Shown here: positions 32,382-41,514 of the stretch, one piece after another
How the letters are laid out: every line of letters starts with the position of its first letter
Numbering within the stretch: position 1 is the stretch's first letter
Source of the DNA: Nocardioides daphniae
GTDB taxonomy: Bacteria > Actinomycetota > Actinomycetes > Propionibacteriales > Nocardioidaceae
NCBI RefSeq assembly: GCF_004777465.1
Contig: NZ_CP038462.1
Coordinates: 1,240,001 to 1,304,000 of the forward strand
Length of the DNA: 64,000 nt
Direction of reading: 5' to 3'
Notes under the pieces: model-generated
Databases searched by the model: none
What the model saw: only the letters and a program-made list of their open reading frames with translations
Told to the model about the DNA's origin: nothing
Translations under genes and position numbers: made by a program

Positions 32382-33257
32382 ATGACGACTCCCTCACCGA
32401 CGGCCGAAGCGCCGAAGAAGGACCACGGGCGCGCGGGACGCAATCTCCCGGCGGCGATCGCCTCCGCGGTGGTCTTGCTGGCGCTGATCGCGGCGACCCT
32501 GTACTTCTGGAAGACCGCGTTCATCGCGGTGGTCGCCGTGGCCATGGTCATCGGCATCTGGGAGCTCGGTCGTGGCCTGCGGGCCAAGGAGATCGACGTC
32601 CCCGAGCAGCCGCTGATGCTCGGCGCCGTCGTGATGGTCGTCGTCGCCTACTTCTCCGGTCCCGCCGCCCTGGTGACCGCCACCGCGGTGACTGCCCTCG
32701 TGACGATGCTGTGGCTCCTGCGCCGCGGCGTGGACGGCTTCGTGAAGAACGCCACGGCCTCGGTCTTCGTCCTGGTCTACCTGCCCTTCCTGGCCTCCTT
32801 CGTGGGCCTCATGCTCCGTGAGGGTGGGTCGACCGGCTTCGAGCGGTTCGACGACGGCGTACGCGGCATCGTCGTCTTCGTGCTGGTCACCGTCGCCTCC
32901 GACACCGGCGGCTACGTGGCCGGAGTCCTCTTCGGCAAGCACCCGATGGCCCCGGTCATCTCGCCCAAGAAGTCGTGGGAGGGCTTCGCCGGCTCGGCCC
33001 TGGCCTGCGTCGCAGCCGGCTGGTTCCTGGTCACCACGCTGCTGGACGCGGACGCCTGGGTGGGCGTCCTGCTGGGCCTCATCGTCGTCGTGATGGCGAC
33101 CCTGGGCGACCTCGTCGAGTCGGTCATCAAGCGCGACCTCGGCGTCAAGGACATGTCGCGTGTGATCCCGGGCCACGGCGGCATCATGGACCGGTTGGAC
33201 TCGCTGCTGGCGACCATCGCCCCGGTCTGGCTGCTGCTCCACTACCTGGCCTTCTGA
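32382..33257 (+). CDS. cdsA: Phosphatidate cytidylyltransferase
   Basis: 291 residues, integral membrane, about eight helices. Makes CDP-diacylglycerol for phospholipids. The CdsA signature is complete: SDTGGYVAGVLFGKHPMAPVISPKKSWEGFAGS and then LGDLVESVIKRDLGVKDMSRVIPGHGGIMDRLDS. The start ATG 32382 is 14 bases after the frr stop; no clear ribosome site is seen, and coupling to frr is likely. Confidence 0.95.
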   Translation: MTTPSPTAEAPKKDHGRAGRNLPAAIASAVVLLALIAATLYFWKTAFIAVVAVAMVIGIWELGRGLRAKEIDVPEQPLMLGAVVMVVVAYFSGPAALVTATAVTALVTMLWLLRRGVDGFVKNATASVFVLVYLPFLASFVGLMLREGGSTGFERFDDGVRGIVVFVLVTVASDTGGYVAGVLFGKHPMAPVISPKKSWEGFAGSALACVAAGWFLVTTLLDADAWVGVLLGLIVVVMATLGDLVESVIKRDLGVKDMSRVIPGHGGIMDRLDSLLATIAPVWLLLHYLAF

Positions 33258-33318
33258 GACGGCTCCTCCGACCCGCGGCGCGCCGGGGCCGGCCCGTGAT
33301 CCGGCCCGGTCGCCAGCC

Positions 33319-33324
33319 TAGGAT
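33319..33324 (+). promoter_or_regulatory. -10 box of leaderless small membrane gene
   Basis: TAGGAT, seven bases, then ATG 33332. Confidence 0.45.
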
Positions 33325-33331
33325 TCCCCGC

Positions 33332-33673
33332 ATGAGGGAGACCGACGAGCAGACCCCCGCCCGGGCGACGGACTGGTGGCACCGCGACCACCCCACCTTC
33401 ACGGCGCTCTCCGGCTTCTTCGCCGGCATGCTCTTCGTCACTGCGGTGCCCGGCGGTTTCGCCGGCCTGCTGCGCCTGCTGCTCCCGTACGAGGACGCGG
33501 AGCGCTGGTTCCCGCTCGTCGCGCTCACGCTCCTGGTGCCGCTGGGGCTCCTGGTCGCACCGCGGACGCGTCGTTTCGGCACCTACATGGTGATCGGGAT
33601 GGTGCTGACCATGCTCGTGGTGCTCGGCGTCGCGTCGCTGGTGCTGTGGTTCATGGTCGAGCTCGACGCCTGA
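33332..33673 (+). CDS. Small membrane protein of unknown function
   Basis: 113 residues with three hydrophobic stretches: [42 protein letters not shown] and [25 protein letters not shown]. The N terminus is acidic and has WWHRDHPTF. It lies between cdsA and rlmN on the same strand and appears leaderless. I recognise no family; a membrane location is all that can be said. Confidence 0.65.
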   Translation: MRETDEQTPARATDWWHRDHPTFTALSGFFAGMLFVTAVPGGFAGLLRLLLPYEDAERWFPLVALTLLVPLGLLVAPRTRRFGTYMVIGMVLTMLVVLGVASLVLWFMVELDA

Positions 33674-33713
33674 CGGTTCGCTCCTCCGGCCCAACGGTGG
33701 GAGGATGGAGCAG

Positions 33714-34838
33714 ATGTCCGAGAAGCCTGCCCTCCTGCCCCTGGTCTTCGACGAGCCGCGTGGTCGCAAGAAGCCACCGCGGCACTTGGCCGACCTCGAC
33801 GAGGCCGGACGCAAGGAGCTGCTCGTGGAGGCCGGACTCCCCGGCTTCCGGGCCAAGCAGCTCTCGAACCACTACTTCGCCCGGCTGGTCAACGACCCCG
33901 CCGAGATGACCGACCTCCCGGCGGGTCAGCGCGACGCCCTGGTCCAGGCCCTGCTGCCCAAGCTGATGGACCCGATCCGCGTCCAGACCGCCGACAAGGG
34001 CACCACCGTCAAGACGCTGTGGAAGCTCTTCGACGGGGCGCTGGTCGAGTCGGTGCTGATGCGCTACAAGACCCGCGCCACGGTCTGCGTCTCCAGCCAG
34101 GCCGGCTGCGGCATGGCCTGCCCCTTCTGCGCCACCGGCCAGGGGGGTCTGCAGCGCAACATGTCGACCGCCGAGATCGTCGAGCAGGTCGTCTCCGCCA
34201 ACCGGACCATCGACAGCGGCGAGATCCCCGGCGGCCCCGGGCGCATCTCCAACGTGGTCTTCATGGGCATGGGTGAGCCGCTGGCCAACTACAAGGCCGT
34301 CGTCGGAGCCGTGCGCCGACTCACCGACCCCTCGCCCGCGGGTCTGGGCATGAGCGCCCGCGGCGTCACCGTCTCGACGGTGGGCCTGGTCCCGCGCATC
34401 AACCAGCTGGCGGAGGAGGGCATCCCGTGCACCCTCGCGCTGTCGCTGCACGCCCCCGACGACGAGCTGCGCAACGAGCTGGTGCCGATCAACACCCGCT
34501 TCTCGGTCGCCGAGACCGTCGAGGCGGCGTGGAACTACGCGCGCCTCACCAAGCGACGTGTCTCGATCGAGTACGCGATGATGCGCGACATCAACGACCA
34601 GGCCTGGCGCGCCGACCTGCTCGCCGACGTCCTCAACTCCTACGGTGACTGGGCCTGGGTGCACGTCAACCTGATCCCGCTCAACGAGGTCCCCGGCTCC
34701 AAGTACACCCGCTCGCGTGACGAGGACATGGCGGAGTTCGTCCGGCGCCTCGAGGCCAAGGGCATCTCGACCACGATCCGCGACACCCGCGGCGACGAGA
34801 TCGACGCGGCCTGCGGCCAGCTCGCCGCTGCCGAGTGA
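33714..34838 (+). CDS. rlmN: 23S rRNA (adenine-C2)-methyltransferase RlmN
   Basis: 374 residues, a radical SAM enzyme that methylates A2503 of 23S rRNA and A37 of some tRNAs. The iron-sulfur motif is [11 protein letters not shown]. Others are [42 protein letters not shown] and [11 protein letters not shown]; the late cysteine DAACGQ is the methyl-carrying residue. ATG 33714 is favoured over 33705 because GGTGGGAGG (33696-33704) directly abuts the latter. Confidence 0.96.
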   Translation: MSEKPALLPLVFDEPRGRKKPPRHLADLDEAGRKELLVEAGLPGFRAKQLSNHYFARLVNDPAEMTDLPAGQRDALVQALLPKLMDPIRVQTADKGTTVKTLWKLFDGALVESVLMRYKTRATVCVSSQAGCGMACPFCATGQGGLQRNMSTAEIVEQVVSANRTIDSGEIPGGPGRISNVVFMGMGEPLANYKAVVGAVRRLTDPSPAGLGMSARGVTVSTVGLVPRINQLAEEGIPCTLALSLHAPDDELRNELVPINTRFSVAETVEAAWNYARLTKRRVSIEYAMMRDINDQAWRADLLADVLNSYGDWAWVHVNLIPLNEVPGSKYTRSRDEDMAEFVRRLEAKGISTTIRDTRGDEIDAACGQLAAAE

Positions 34839-34842
34839 CGCC

Positions 34843-34860
34843 CGCCTGACGCGTCAGGCG
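34843..34860. terminator. Palindromic terminator between rlmN and LOG gene
   Basis: CGCCTGACG followed by CGTCAGGCG, an 18-base perfect palindrome; as RNA a 7-bp stem with a CGCG loop. It lies at the convergent ends of rlmN and the LOG gene. Confidence 0.55.
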
Positions 34861-35939
34861 TCGGGGCTGCGTACGAGCGCAGCAGCCTCCTCGACCGTGT
34901 CGACGAGGTGCACGTGCGACTCCATCGCCCGTCCGCGCGCCAGCGTGGTGAGCAGCTGCCACGCGGGGACCGTCTCGGTCCAGTGCTCCCGACCCACCAG
35001 CACCATGGGCGCGATCGACGACTCGTCGGCGTAGTAGTTCTCGCAGGCGTCCTGGAAGACCTCCTGCAGGGTGCCGGCCGCGCCCGGCAGGAAGACGATC
35101 CCGCTGTCGCAGACCTCGAGCAGGATCGCCTCGCGGGTGGCGTTGCGGAAGTACTTCGCGATCCGGGTGGCGAACGGGTTGGGCGGCTCGTGGCCGTAGT
35201 GCCAGGTCGGGATGCCGAGGGTGTCGGTGCCGTGCGGGTGCTCGTGCAGGACGTCGAAGGCGGCCCCCACCCAGGCGCCCACGTCGGGGGTGAACGACGG
35301 TGCTCGCCCCAGGACCTCGAGCGCCTCGACGAGTGCCTCCCGTGGCGCGGCGGCCAGGTAGGCGCCGAGGTTGGCGGCCTCCATCGCGCCCGGCCCGCCG
35401 CCGGTGGTGACCACGTGCGTACGCCCCAGGGCACGGCCGAGCTCCGCGGCGTACGCGTACTCGGGGCGTCCGCGCTGCAGGGAGTGCCCCCCATCACGCC
35501 GACCAGGTGGCGTCCGTCGACCCAGGCGTCCCAGCGCCTCGTCGATGGCGTGGTCGTGCAGCGAGGCAGCCAGGTCGGGGTCGACGCCGGAGCCTGCCCA
35601 GGCGTACGCCCGCGCGTCGCGAGCGAGGTCTGGTAGTCGTCGGTGTCGTAAGAGCTCCTGCGGCGTGTAGAGCCGGCTGCGGTAGACCTCCACCGGCACG
35701 TCGGGGAGCCGGGGGAAGACGATGGCGCCGCGACGGCGTACGTCGTCGTCCCCACCGTCGGCGAACGTGCAGCCCAGGAAGAGCGCACCGGTGACGTCCG
35801 TGGCGGCCAACGCCGCGGCGCGCCGGTCAGGTCGACGCCGCGGACCCGCCAGCCGTTCAGGGAGCCGGTGCCGCAGGCCAGGCGGTGGTCGAGGTCGGAG
35901 GCTGTCGACCTCGACGGTGCGTCCACGGGTGCGTCTCAC
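34854..35939 (-). CDS. LOG family (TIGR00730-like) nucleotide-binding protein, several indels in the 5' half
   Basis: About 361 residues. The clean C-terminal two thirds has HVVTTGGGPGAMEAANLGAYLA and IVFLPGAAGTLQEVFQDACENYYAD, the Rossmann motifs of the LOG/lysine-decarboxylase-like family, and IPTWHYGHEPPNPFATRIAKYF. Between about 35475 and 35925 the protein jumps frames several times: a shortened GGG near 35823, an extra T near 35650, an extra G near 35530 and a shortened G run near 35490. The indels cancel, so the frame stays open and looks intact although its N-terminal residues are partly wrong. GTG 35939 has TAGGTT six bases upstream. Function in this subfamily is not established. Confidence 0.75.
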   Translation of the reverse strand: MRRTRGRTVEVDSLRPRPPPGLRHRLPERLAGPRRRPDRRAAALAATDVTGALFLGCTFADGGDDDVRRRGAIVFPRLPDVPVEVYRSRLYTPQELLRHRRLPDLARDARAYAWAGSGVDPDLAASLHDHAIDEALGRLGRRTPPGRRDGGHSLQRGRPEYAYAAELGRALGRTHVVTTGGGPGAMEAANLGAYLAAAPREALVEALEVLGRAPSFTPDVGAWVGAAFDVLHEHPHGTDTLGIPTWHYGHEPPNPFATRIAKYFRNATREAILLEVCDSGIVFLPGAAGTLQEVFQDACENYYADESSIAPMVLVGREHWTETVPAWQLLTTLARGRAMESHVHLVDTVEEAAALVRSPDA

Positions 35940-35945
35940 GAGGGA

Positions 35946-35951
35946 AACCTA
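35946..35951 (-). promoter_or_regulatory. -10 box of leaderless LOG gene promoter
   Basis: TAGGTT on the minus strand, six bases before GTG 35939. Confidence 0.45.
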
Positions 35952-35988
35952 GCCCACGGACCTGACGTGCCGCCTCGACCGGCGCGGC

Positions 35989-36843
35989 TCACCAGGCGTG
36001 CGCGAGGACCTCGGCGAAGAGCTCCTCGCCGTCGACCTCCAGCCCGCGCGAGGTGAACCACCGGGCCATGTTCACGCAGTCGCGCCGCAGGATCTCTCCC
36101 GCCTGCGGGTTGCCCGCCAGGTCGACCACCTGGGGCAGGTCGATGACGACGATCCGCTCACCGGCGACGAGCACGTTGTAGGGCGACAGGTCGCCGTGGG
36201 CCAGGCCGGCACCAGCGAGGGTGTGCAGCACGTCGCGGACCTGCTCGTACCAGTTCTCCAGCAACCCCCGGCCGGGCCGTTGCCCGGCCAGCCTCGGGGC
36301 AGTGCCGCCGTCGTGCGAGATCCACTCCATGAGGATCTCGGTGCCGTCGCACTGCACGGGGTAGGGGACCGGCAGGCCCAGCTCCCAGCAGCGCCGCAGC
36401 GCACCCCACTCGGAGACCGCCCACTCGGCGGCCGCGACGGTGCGCCCCCACGACGACTTGCGGTCGAGCGCGCGTTGGTCGCGCGACCGCTTCACCGAGC
36501 GGCCCTCGGTGTAGGAGGCGGCGCGGTGGAAGGCCCGGTGCTCGGGTGCCCGGTAGCGCTTGGCGGCCATCACCACCGCGTCGTCGGGGTGCAGCAGGTC
36601 GCGGCGCTCGAGGAGGAAGACGTCGGCCTCCTTGCCGCCCTTGAGGACACCGAGCTCGGTGTCGACCGCACCCGAAGCGGTCACCAGCCAGGCGGGGAGC
36701 GGCTCGGGGCCGCGCATCAGGGGCTCGACGCTCGGCCAGGTCGACCAGCGTTGGCCGGGCTCGAGCTCGTCGGCGAGCGGGACGAAGTCGAAGGTGAAGT
36801 CGGTGGCGGCGTCAGGGGAGGAGGGGTGGGGCGGGTGGGACAT
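35989..36843 (-). CDS. RIO-like serine/threonine protein kinase
   Basis: 284 residues. RIO-fold kinase motifs are ELGVLKGGKEADVFLLER (glycine-rich loop), VVMAAKRYRAPEHRAF (catalytic Lys), ILMEWISHDGG (hinge), LAHGDLSPYNVLVAG (catalytic HGDLSxxN) and IVVIDLPQVVDL (metal Asp). The bacterial RIO group lacks a known target. ATG 36843 follows CCGGAG on the minus strand. It is upstream of the LOG gene on the same strand and divergent from the M1 peptidase. Confidence 0.87.
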   Translation of the reverse strand: MSHPPHPSSPDAATDFTFDFVPLADELEPGQRWSTWPSVEPLMRGPEPLPAWLVTASGAVDTELGVLKGGKEADVFLLERRDLLHPDDAVVMAAKRYRAPEHRAFHRAASYTEGRSVKRSRDQRALDRKSSWGRTVAAAEWAVSEWGALRRCWELGLPVPYPVQCDGTEILMEWISHDGGTAPRLAGQRPGRGLLENWYEQVRDVLHTLAGAGLAHGDLSPYNVLVAGERIVVIDLPQVVDLAGNPQAGEILRRDCVNMARWFTSRGLEVDGEELFAEVLAHAW

Positions 36844-37032
36844 GGGTGCTCCGGTGGGTCGGACGAACGAGGCAGGGCGCGGTGGAACGAGTGGGCACCG
36901 ACATGGCTCCTCCTCACGTGCGTACGACCCGGGCAGGTCCCGGCCGCTCCAGCCTGCGGCAGCCCGGAGCCCGCCGCAACCGAGTTTTCTGCGTGACCCC
37001 GCGTCCGGCGCCCGGAGCGGCCTCGGCCGGGG

Positions 37033-37038
37033 TACCTT
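37033..37038 (+). promoter_or_regulatory. -10 box of leaderless M1 peptidase promoter
   Basis: TACCTT, six bases, then ATG 37045. Confidence 0.5.
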
Positions 37039-37044
37039 CGGGCC

Positions 37045-38508
37045 ATGAAGGGTCTCCGGGGCCGCGCGCCCCGACGTACGCGTGCCCGCCTGCTCGCCGG
37101 CGCGGTCACGACCGTGCTGCTCGTCGGGCTCGTCGGGCCCAGCGCGGGGGACAGCACGTCGGCCCAGGGCACCAGCGGCATCGGTGACGCCTACTTCCCG
37201 CTCGACGGCAACGGCGGCTACGACGTGCGCCACTACGACGTGCGGGTCCGCTACGACTTCGCGCGCCGCCACCTGGGCGGCACGGCGACGCTGACGCTCG
37301 TGCCGTCGGTGGACCTGAAGCGCCTCAACCTGGACCTGCTCCTCAAGGCCTCGGCGGTGAAGGTCAACGGGACGCCGGCCACCTTCCGCAAGGACGGGGG
37401 CCACGAGCTGGTGGTGACGCCGCGCACCGTGCTCAAGGCGGGCCGCACGGCCAAGGTCACCGTGCGCTACGCAGGATTCCCCGGTCGGCAGCGCTACCTG
37501 GGGGAGGGCAACTGGCTCGCCAGCCGGCACGAGGTGGTGACCATCAACCAGCCGCACATGGCGCCGTGGTGGTTCCCGGCCAACGACCACCCCAGCGACA
37601 AGGCCACCTTCCGGGTGGCTGTGACGGTGCCGCAGGGCAAGCGCGTCATCTCCAACGGGCGACTGCTCGGCCGGGTGCGGAAGGGGCGCACGCAGACCTG
37701 GCAGTGGGGTGCGCGCGACCCGATGGCGACCTACCTGGCCTTCTTCGCCGCCGGCGACTTCGCGGTGGAGCGCGGCACCACCGACGGGTTGCCCTGGTTC
37801 AACGCGGTCTCGACCCGCCTCGACGCGCGGTCCCAGCGCCAGTCGCTCACGCAGCTGCGGCGCAGCGCAGCCCTGGTCCGCCAGATGGAGCGCGACCTCG
37901 GCCCCTACCCGTTCGAGACGACCGGGGGAGTGGTCACCTCACTGATGGCCGGCTTCGCGCTCGAGAACCAGACCCGCCCCGTCTACTGGCCGCTGGAGAC
38001 CGGCAGCACGTGGCTGCTGGTCCACGAGCTCGCCCACCAGTGGTTCGGCGACGCGGTCGCCGTCGCGCGCTGGCGCGACATCTGGCTCAACGAGGGCGCG
38101 GCGACCTTCATGGAGCAGCGCCACGCCGAGCGGACGGGTGGACGACCGGTGGGTGAGTGGCTGCAGGAGCAGTACGCCGCCTTCGCCGCCCAGGACTCGT
38201 TCTGGGACCTCGCCATAGCCCGCCCGGGAGCCGACAACCTCTTCCACGACGCGGTCTACCTGCGAGGTGGCATGACCCTGCAGGCGCTGCGTCAGCGGAT
38301 CGGGGAGCAGGACTTCTGGACGCTGCTGCGAAGGTGGATCGCCACCCACGACGACGGCAACGCCAGCACCGCGCAGTTCGAGAAGCTCGCGGCCGAGGTC
38401 AGCGGCGAGCAGCTGTCGGGCTTCTTCGATGCGTGGCTGCGTACGCCTGCCAAGCCGGCCGCGACCCGCGACAACGGCCTGGTCCTCGGCGCGCCGTCCG
38501 GCGGCTGA
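37045..38508 (+). CDS. Secreted M1 family metallopeptidase
   Basis: 487 residues with an Arg-rich signal peptide (RARLLAGAVTTVLLVGLVGPSAG). The N-terminal beta domain has DVRHYDVRVRYDFARRHLGGTATLTL. The zinc site is HELAHQ at 327-332 with the third ligand Glu350 in WLNEGAATFMEQ. The substrate-anchoring GxMEN box appears as AGFALENQTRP, a family variant. The later bundle is short, giving a compact two-domain enzyme. It would trim peptides outside the cell. Confidence 0.92.
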   Translation: MKGLRGRAPRRTRARLLAGAVTTVLLVGLVGPSAGDSTSAQGTSGIGDAYFPLDGNGGYDVRHYDVRVRYDFARRHLGGTATLTLVPSVDLKRLNLDLLLKASAVKVNGTPATFRKDGGHELVVTPRTVLKAGRTAKVTVRYAGFPGRQRYLGEGNWLASRHEVVTINQPHMAPWWFPANDHPSDKATFRVAVTVPQGKRVISNGRLLGRVRKGRTQTWQWGARDPMATYLAFFAAGDFAVERGTTDGLPWFNAVSTRLDARSQRQSLTQLRRSAALVRQMERDLGPYPFETTGGVVTSLMAGFALENQTRPVYWPLETGSTWLLVHELAHQWFGDAVAVARWRDIWLNEGAATFMEQRHAERTGGRPVGEWLQEQYAAFAAQDSFWDLAIARPGADNLFHDAVYLRGGMTLQALRQRIGEQDFWTLLRRWIATHDDGNASTAQFEKLAAEVSGEQLSGFFDAWLRTPAKPAATRDNGLVLGAPSGG

Positions 38509-38589
38509 TTCCTGCCGCTCGTCCCTCGGAGCCGGCCGCTGCCGGGGCCGGGGGTGTTGCCCACGTCACGTCCACGGCACGATTGGGTC

Positions 38590-40473
38590 ATGAGCTACCG
38601 CGAGGCGTACCAGCAGTCGATCAGCAGCCCGGAGGAGTTCTGGGGCGAGCAGGCGGCACTGGTGGACTGGTTCCGCAAGCCGCAGCAGGTCCTGGACTCC
38701 ACCAACCCGCCCTTCCACCGGTGGTTCCCCGACGCCACGCTCAACACGTGCTACAACGCGCTCGACCGCCACGTCGTGCGCGGCGCCGCCGAGCGCACCG
38801 CACTCATCTACGACTCCGCGGTCACCGGGACGAAGCGCCGTTACTCGTACGCCGAGCTGCTCACCGAGGTCGCTGCCTTCGCGGGCGCGCTGCAGCAGCT
38901 CGGGGTGGAGAAGGGCGACCGGGTCGTCGTCTACATGCCGATGATCCCCGAGGCCGTGATCGCGATGCTGGCCTGCGCCCGGATCGGGGCCGTCCACTCG
39001 GTCGTCTTCGGCGGCTTCGCGCCGCAGGAGCTGGCGATCCGCATCGACGACGCCACCCCCAAGGTCGTGGTGAGCGCCAGCTGCGGCATCGAGCCATCGC
39101 GCACCATTGCCTACAAGCCGCTGCTCGACCAGGCGCTCGAGCTGGCCGAGCACGCCCCCGAGGCCGTCGTGGTGAAGCAGCGCCCCGAGGTCACCGCCGA
39201 GCTGGTCGACGGGCGCGACCTGGACTGGGACGTGGCGATGAGCGCCGGCCGGGTCCAGCCCGCCGGATGCGTCGAGGTCGCCGCCACCGACCCGCTCTAC
39301 GTGCTCTACACCTCCGGCACCACCGGCAAGCCCAAGGGCATCGTCCGCGACAACGGCGGCCACGCGGTCGCGATGGCGTGGTCGTTCCCGAACGTCTACG
39401 GCTGCGACGCCGGTGACGTCTGGTGGGCCGCCTCCGACGTCGGTTGGGTGGTCGGCCACTCCTACATCGTCTACGGACCGTTGATCAGCGGCGCCACGAC
39501 GGTGCTGTACGAGGGCAAGCCGGTCGGCACCCCCGACGCCGGCGCCTTCTGGCGGGTCATCGAGGAGTACGGCGTCAAGGCGCTCTTCACCGCCCCGACG
39601 GCGATCCGGGCGATCAAGAAGGAGGACCCCGAAGGCCGGTTGGTGGGGGAGTACGACCTCTCCAGCCTCCAGACCCTCTTCCTGGCCGGTGAGCGCCTCG
39701 ACCCCGACACCTGGGAGTGGGCGGGCGAGAAGCTCGGCGTGCCCGTGGTCGACAACTGGTGGCAGACCGAGACGGGCTGGCCCATCGCCTCCAACCTGCG
39801 CGGCCTCGAGCCGATGGAGATCAAGCCCGGTTCGCCCTCGGTGCCGGTGCCGGGCTTCGACGTGCAGGTGCTCGACGGCTCGGGCAACCAGGTGCCGCCC
39901 GGCTCGGAGGGTGCGATCTGCCTCAAGCTGCCGATGCCGCCCGGCACGCTCGCCACCCTGTGGGGCGACGACCAGCGCTACGTCGACTCCTACCTCTCCG
40001 CCTTCGACGGCTACTACCTCTCCGGTGACGGCGGGTACGTCGACCCCGACGGCTACGTGTACGTGATGGGCCGCACCGACGACGTCATCAACGTCGCCGG
40101 CCACCGCCTCTCGACCGCCTCGATGGAGGAGGTCATCTCGCGTCACCCGGCGGTCGCCGAGTGCGCCGTCATCGGTGTCGCCGACCCGATGAAGGGTCAG
40201 CTGCCGCGCGGCTTCGTGGTGTTGAAGGCGGGGGTGGAGGCCGACCCCGACGAGATCCGTGACGAGCTGGTGGCCCGGGTGCGGGCCGAGATCGGCGCCG
40301 TCGCGGCCTTCAAGGAGGTCGTGGTCGTGGGCGGCCTGCCCAAGACGCGCAGCGGCAAGATCCTGCGCAAGACCATGCGCGAGATCGCCGACGGCAAGGA
40401 CGCTGCCGTGCCCAGCACCATCGAGGACGCGGGTGTGCTGGACACGCTGCGGCCGGTGCTGCGTCGCGAGTGA
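38590..40473 (+). CDS. prpE: Propionyl-CoA synthetase-like acyl-CoA ligase
   Basis: 627 residues, an ANL-superfamily AMP-forming ligase. It opens like PrpE (YREAYQQSISSPEEFWGEQA, DWFRKPQQVLDS). Core motifs are YTSGTTGKPKGIVRDNGG (P-loop), WWAASDVGWVVGHSYIVYGPL, DNWWQTETGWPI, YYLSGDGGYVDPDGYVYVMGRTDDVINVAGHRLS and the catalytic lysine loop PKTRSGKILRKTMREIADG. It is closer to PrpE than Acs because of the N terminus and the RDNGG loop; acetate use cannot be excluded. It ends four bases before hairpin repeat A. Confidence 0.88.
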   Translation: MSYREAYQQSISSPEEFWGEQAALVDWFRKPQQVLDSTNPPFHRWFPDATLNTCYNALDRHVVRGAAERTALIYDSAVTGTKRRYSYAELLTEVAAFAGALQQLGVEKGDRVVVYMPMIPEAVIAMLACARIGAVHSVVFGGFAPQELAIRIDDATPKVVVSASCGIEPSRTIAYKPLLDQALELAEHAPEAVVVKQRPEVTAELVDGRDLDWDVAMSAGRVQPAGCVEVAATDPLYVLYTSGTTGKPKGIVRDNGGHAVAMAWSFPNVYGCDAGDVWWAASDVGWVVGHSYIVYGPLISGATTVLYEGKPVGTPDAGAFWRVIEEYGVKALFTAPTAIRAIKKEDPEGRLVGEYDLSSLQTLFLAGERLDPDTWEWAGEKLGVPVVDNWWQTETGWPIASNLRGLEPMEIKPGSPSVPVPGFDVQVLDGSGNQVPPGSEGAICLKLPMPPGTLATLWGDDQRYVDSYLSAFDGYYLSGDGGYVDPDGYVYVMGRTDDVINVAGHRLSTASMEEVISRHPAVAECAVIGVADPMKGQLPRGFVVLKAGVEADPDEIRDELVARVRAEIGAVAAFKEVVVVGGLPKTRSGKILRKTMREIADGKDAAVPSTIEDAGVLDTLRPVLRRE

Positions 40474-40477
40474 TCGG

Positions 40478-40521
40478 CTGATCCGGGAGTGTTGAGGCCA
40501 TCTGGTGGCCCCAACACTCCC
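40478..40521. repeat. Hairpin repeat copy A (after prpE)
   Basis: CTGATCCGGGAG then a 16-bp arm pair: 40485-40500 with 40506-40521, fifteen of sixteen paired, loop TCTGG. It matches copy B (41511-41554) at 38 of 44 positions by eye. One difference is compensatory: T40490-A40516 here is G-C in copy B. It probably terminates prpE. Confidence 0.75.
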
Positions 40522-40541
40522 CGCTCACCTTGCGCGTGGCG

Positions 40542-40550
40542 TTCTCCACA
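40542..40550 (+). promoter_or_regulatory. DnaA-box-like TTCTCCACA upstream of the DUF559 gene
   Basis: Differs from the actinobacterial DnaA box TTGTCCACA at one position. It lies 43 bases before the DUF559 start, inside the repeat-bounded segment. A role is not shown. Confidence 0.3.
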
Positions 40551-40593
40551 GGGGGCGGAGCAGTCAGGCCGAAGGTGCGCCACGCTGCATCGC

Positions 40594-41514
40594 ATGGTGT
40601 GGCAGGACGTGGCTCGAGCACAGGACGGTGTCGTCGCTCGTGGTCAGGTGCTGGCTGACGGGCTCCAGCCGCACGACGTCAAGCGGCTCGTCCGACGACG
40701 CGACCTGGTCCCGGTGCACCGAGGGGTCTACGTCACCCACACCGGCGACCTGACGTGGCGGCAGCAGGCGTGGGCGGGTGCGCTTGCGCTCTGGCCGGCG
40801 GCCCTGTGGGGTCCTTCCGCCCTCGCAGCCATGGATGCGCGCGAACCCGTCAACGACACGCCTCTCCACCTTGCCGTCGACCACGAGCGTCGTGTTGCCC
40901 AGCTGACGGGGGTGGTCCTCCACCGGGTCGTGGGTCTCGAGCCGCGGGTGCGCTGGAGTGCGTCCCCTCCGCGCATGCACGTGGAGGAGGCTGCTCTGGA
41001 CGTCGCCGTGACCGCCGGGGACGAGTTCGCCGCAGTCGCGGCGCTGGCCGACGTCGTACAGCGGCGACTCACCACACCCGCGCGGCTGTCAGCAACCCTT
41101 GACCGCCGCGTACGCCTGGCGCACCGTGGTTGGCTGACGGATGTGCTGGCTGACCTCGAGGAGGGAAGCGACTCGGTGCTCGAGCATCGGTACCTCGTCC
41201 GGGTGGAGCGGCGTCACGGACTCCCACACGGTCGCCGCCAGGCACGTCTGCCCGGCGCTGCCGCGGTCCACGACGTGCTCTACGAAGGTGCGCGCGTGAT
41301 CGTGGAGCTCGACGGCCGGGCGCACCACTCGCTCGCGCGTGACCGGTTCGCCGACCTCGACCGGGACGCCGTCGCGCTGCTCGCGGGACACGTGACCGTG
41401 CGGCTGGGGTGGGGGCAGGTGGTCGGCCAGCCGTGCCGTACGGCGGCCCGCCTCGCGGCCCTGCTCGCCCAACGAGGGTGGGAGGGGTCTCTCCGTCCCT
41501 GCCCAGACTGCTGA
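40594..41514 (+). CDS. DUF559 domain protein with AbiEi-like N terminus (Vsr-type nuclease fold)
   Basis: 306 residues. The N terminus (QDVARAQDGVVARGQVLADGLQPHDVKRLVRRRDLVPVHRGVYVTH) is the winged-helix type of AbiEi antitoxin-like proteins. The C-terminal 90 residues are DUF559, related to Vsr/PD-(D/E)XK endonucleases: SVLEHRYLVRVE, VIVELDGRAHH with Glu238 and Asp240, and DRFADLDRDAVALLAGHVTVRLGW. No toxin partner is adjacent. The ATG has only a weak -10 (CACGCT, seven bases upstream). The gene is exactly framed by hairpin repeats A and B; repeat B overlaps its stop codon. Nuclease activity is inferred from fold only. Confidence 0.8.
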   Translation: MVWQDVARAQDGVVARGQVLADGLQPHDVKRLVRRRDLVPVHRGVYVTHTGDLTWRQQAWAGALALWPAALWGPSALAAMDAREPVNDTPLHLAVDHERRVAQLTGVVLHRVVGLEPRVRWSASPPRMHVEEAALDVAVTAGDEFAAVAALADVVQRRLTTPARLSATLDRRVRLAHRGWLTDVLADLEEGSDSVLEHRYLVRVERRHGLPHGRRQARLPGAAAVHDVLYEGARVIVELDGRAHHSLARDRFADLDRDAVALLAGHVTVRLGWGQVVGQPCRTAARLAALLAQRGWEGSLRPCPDC

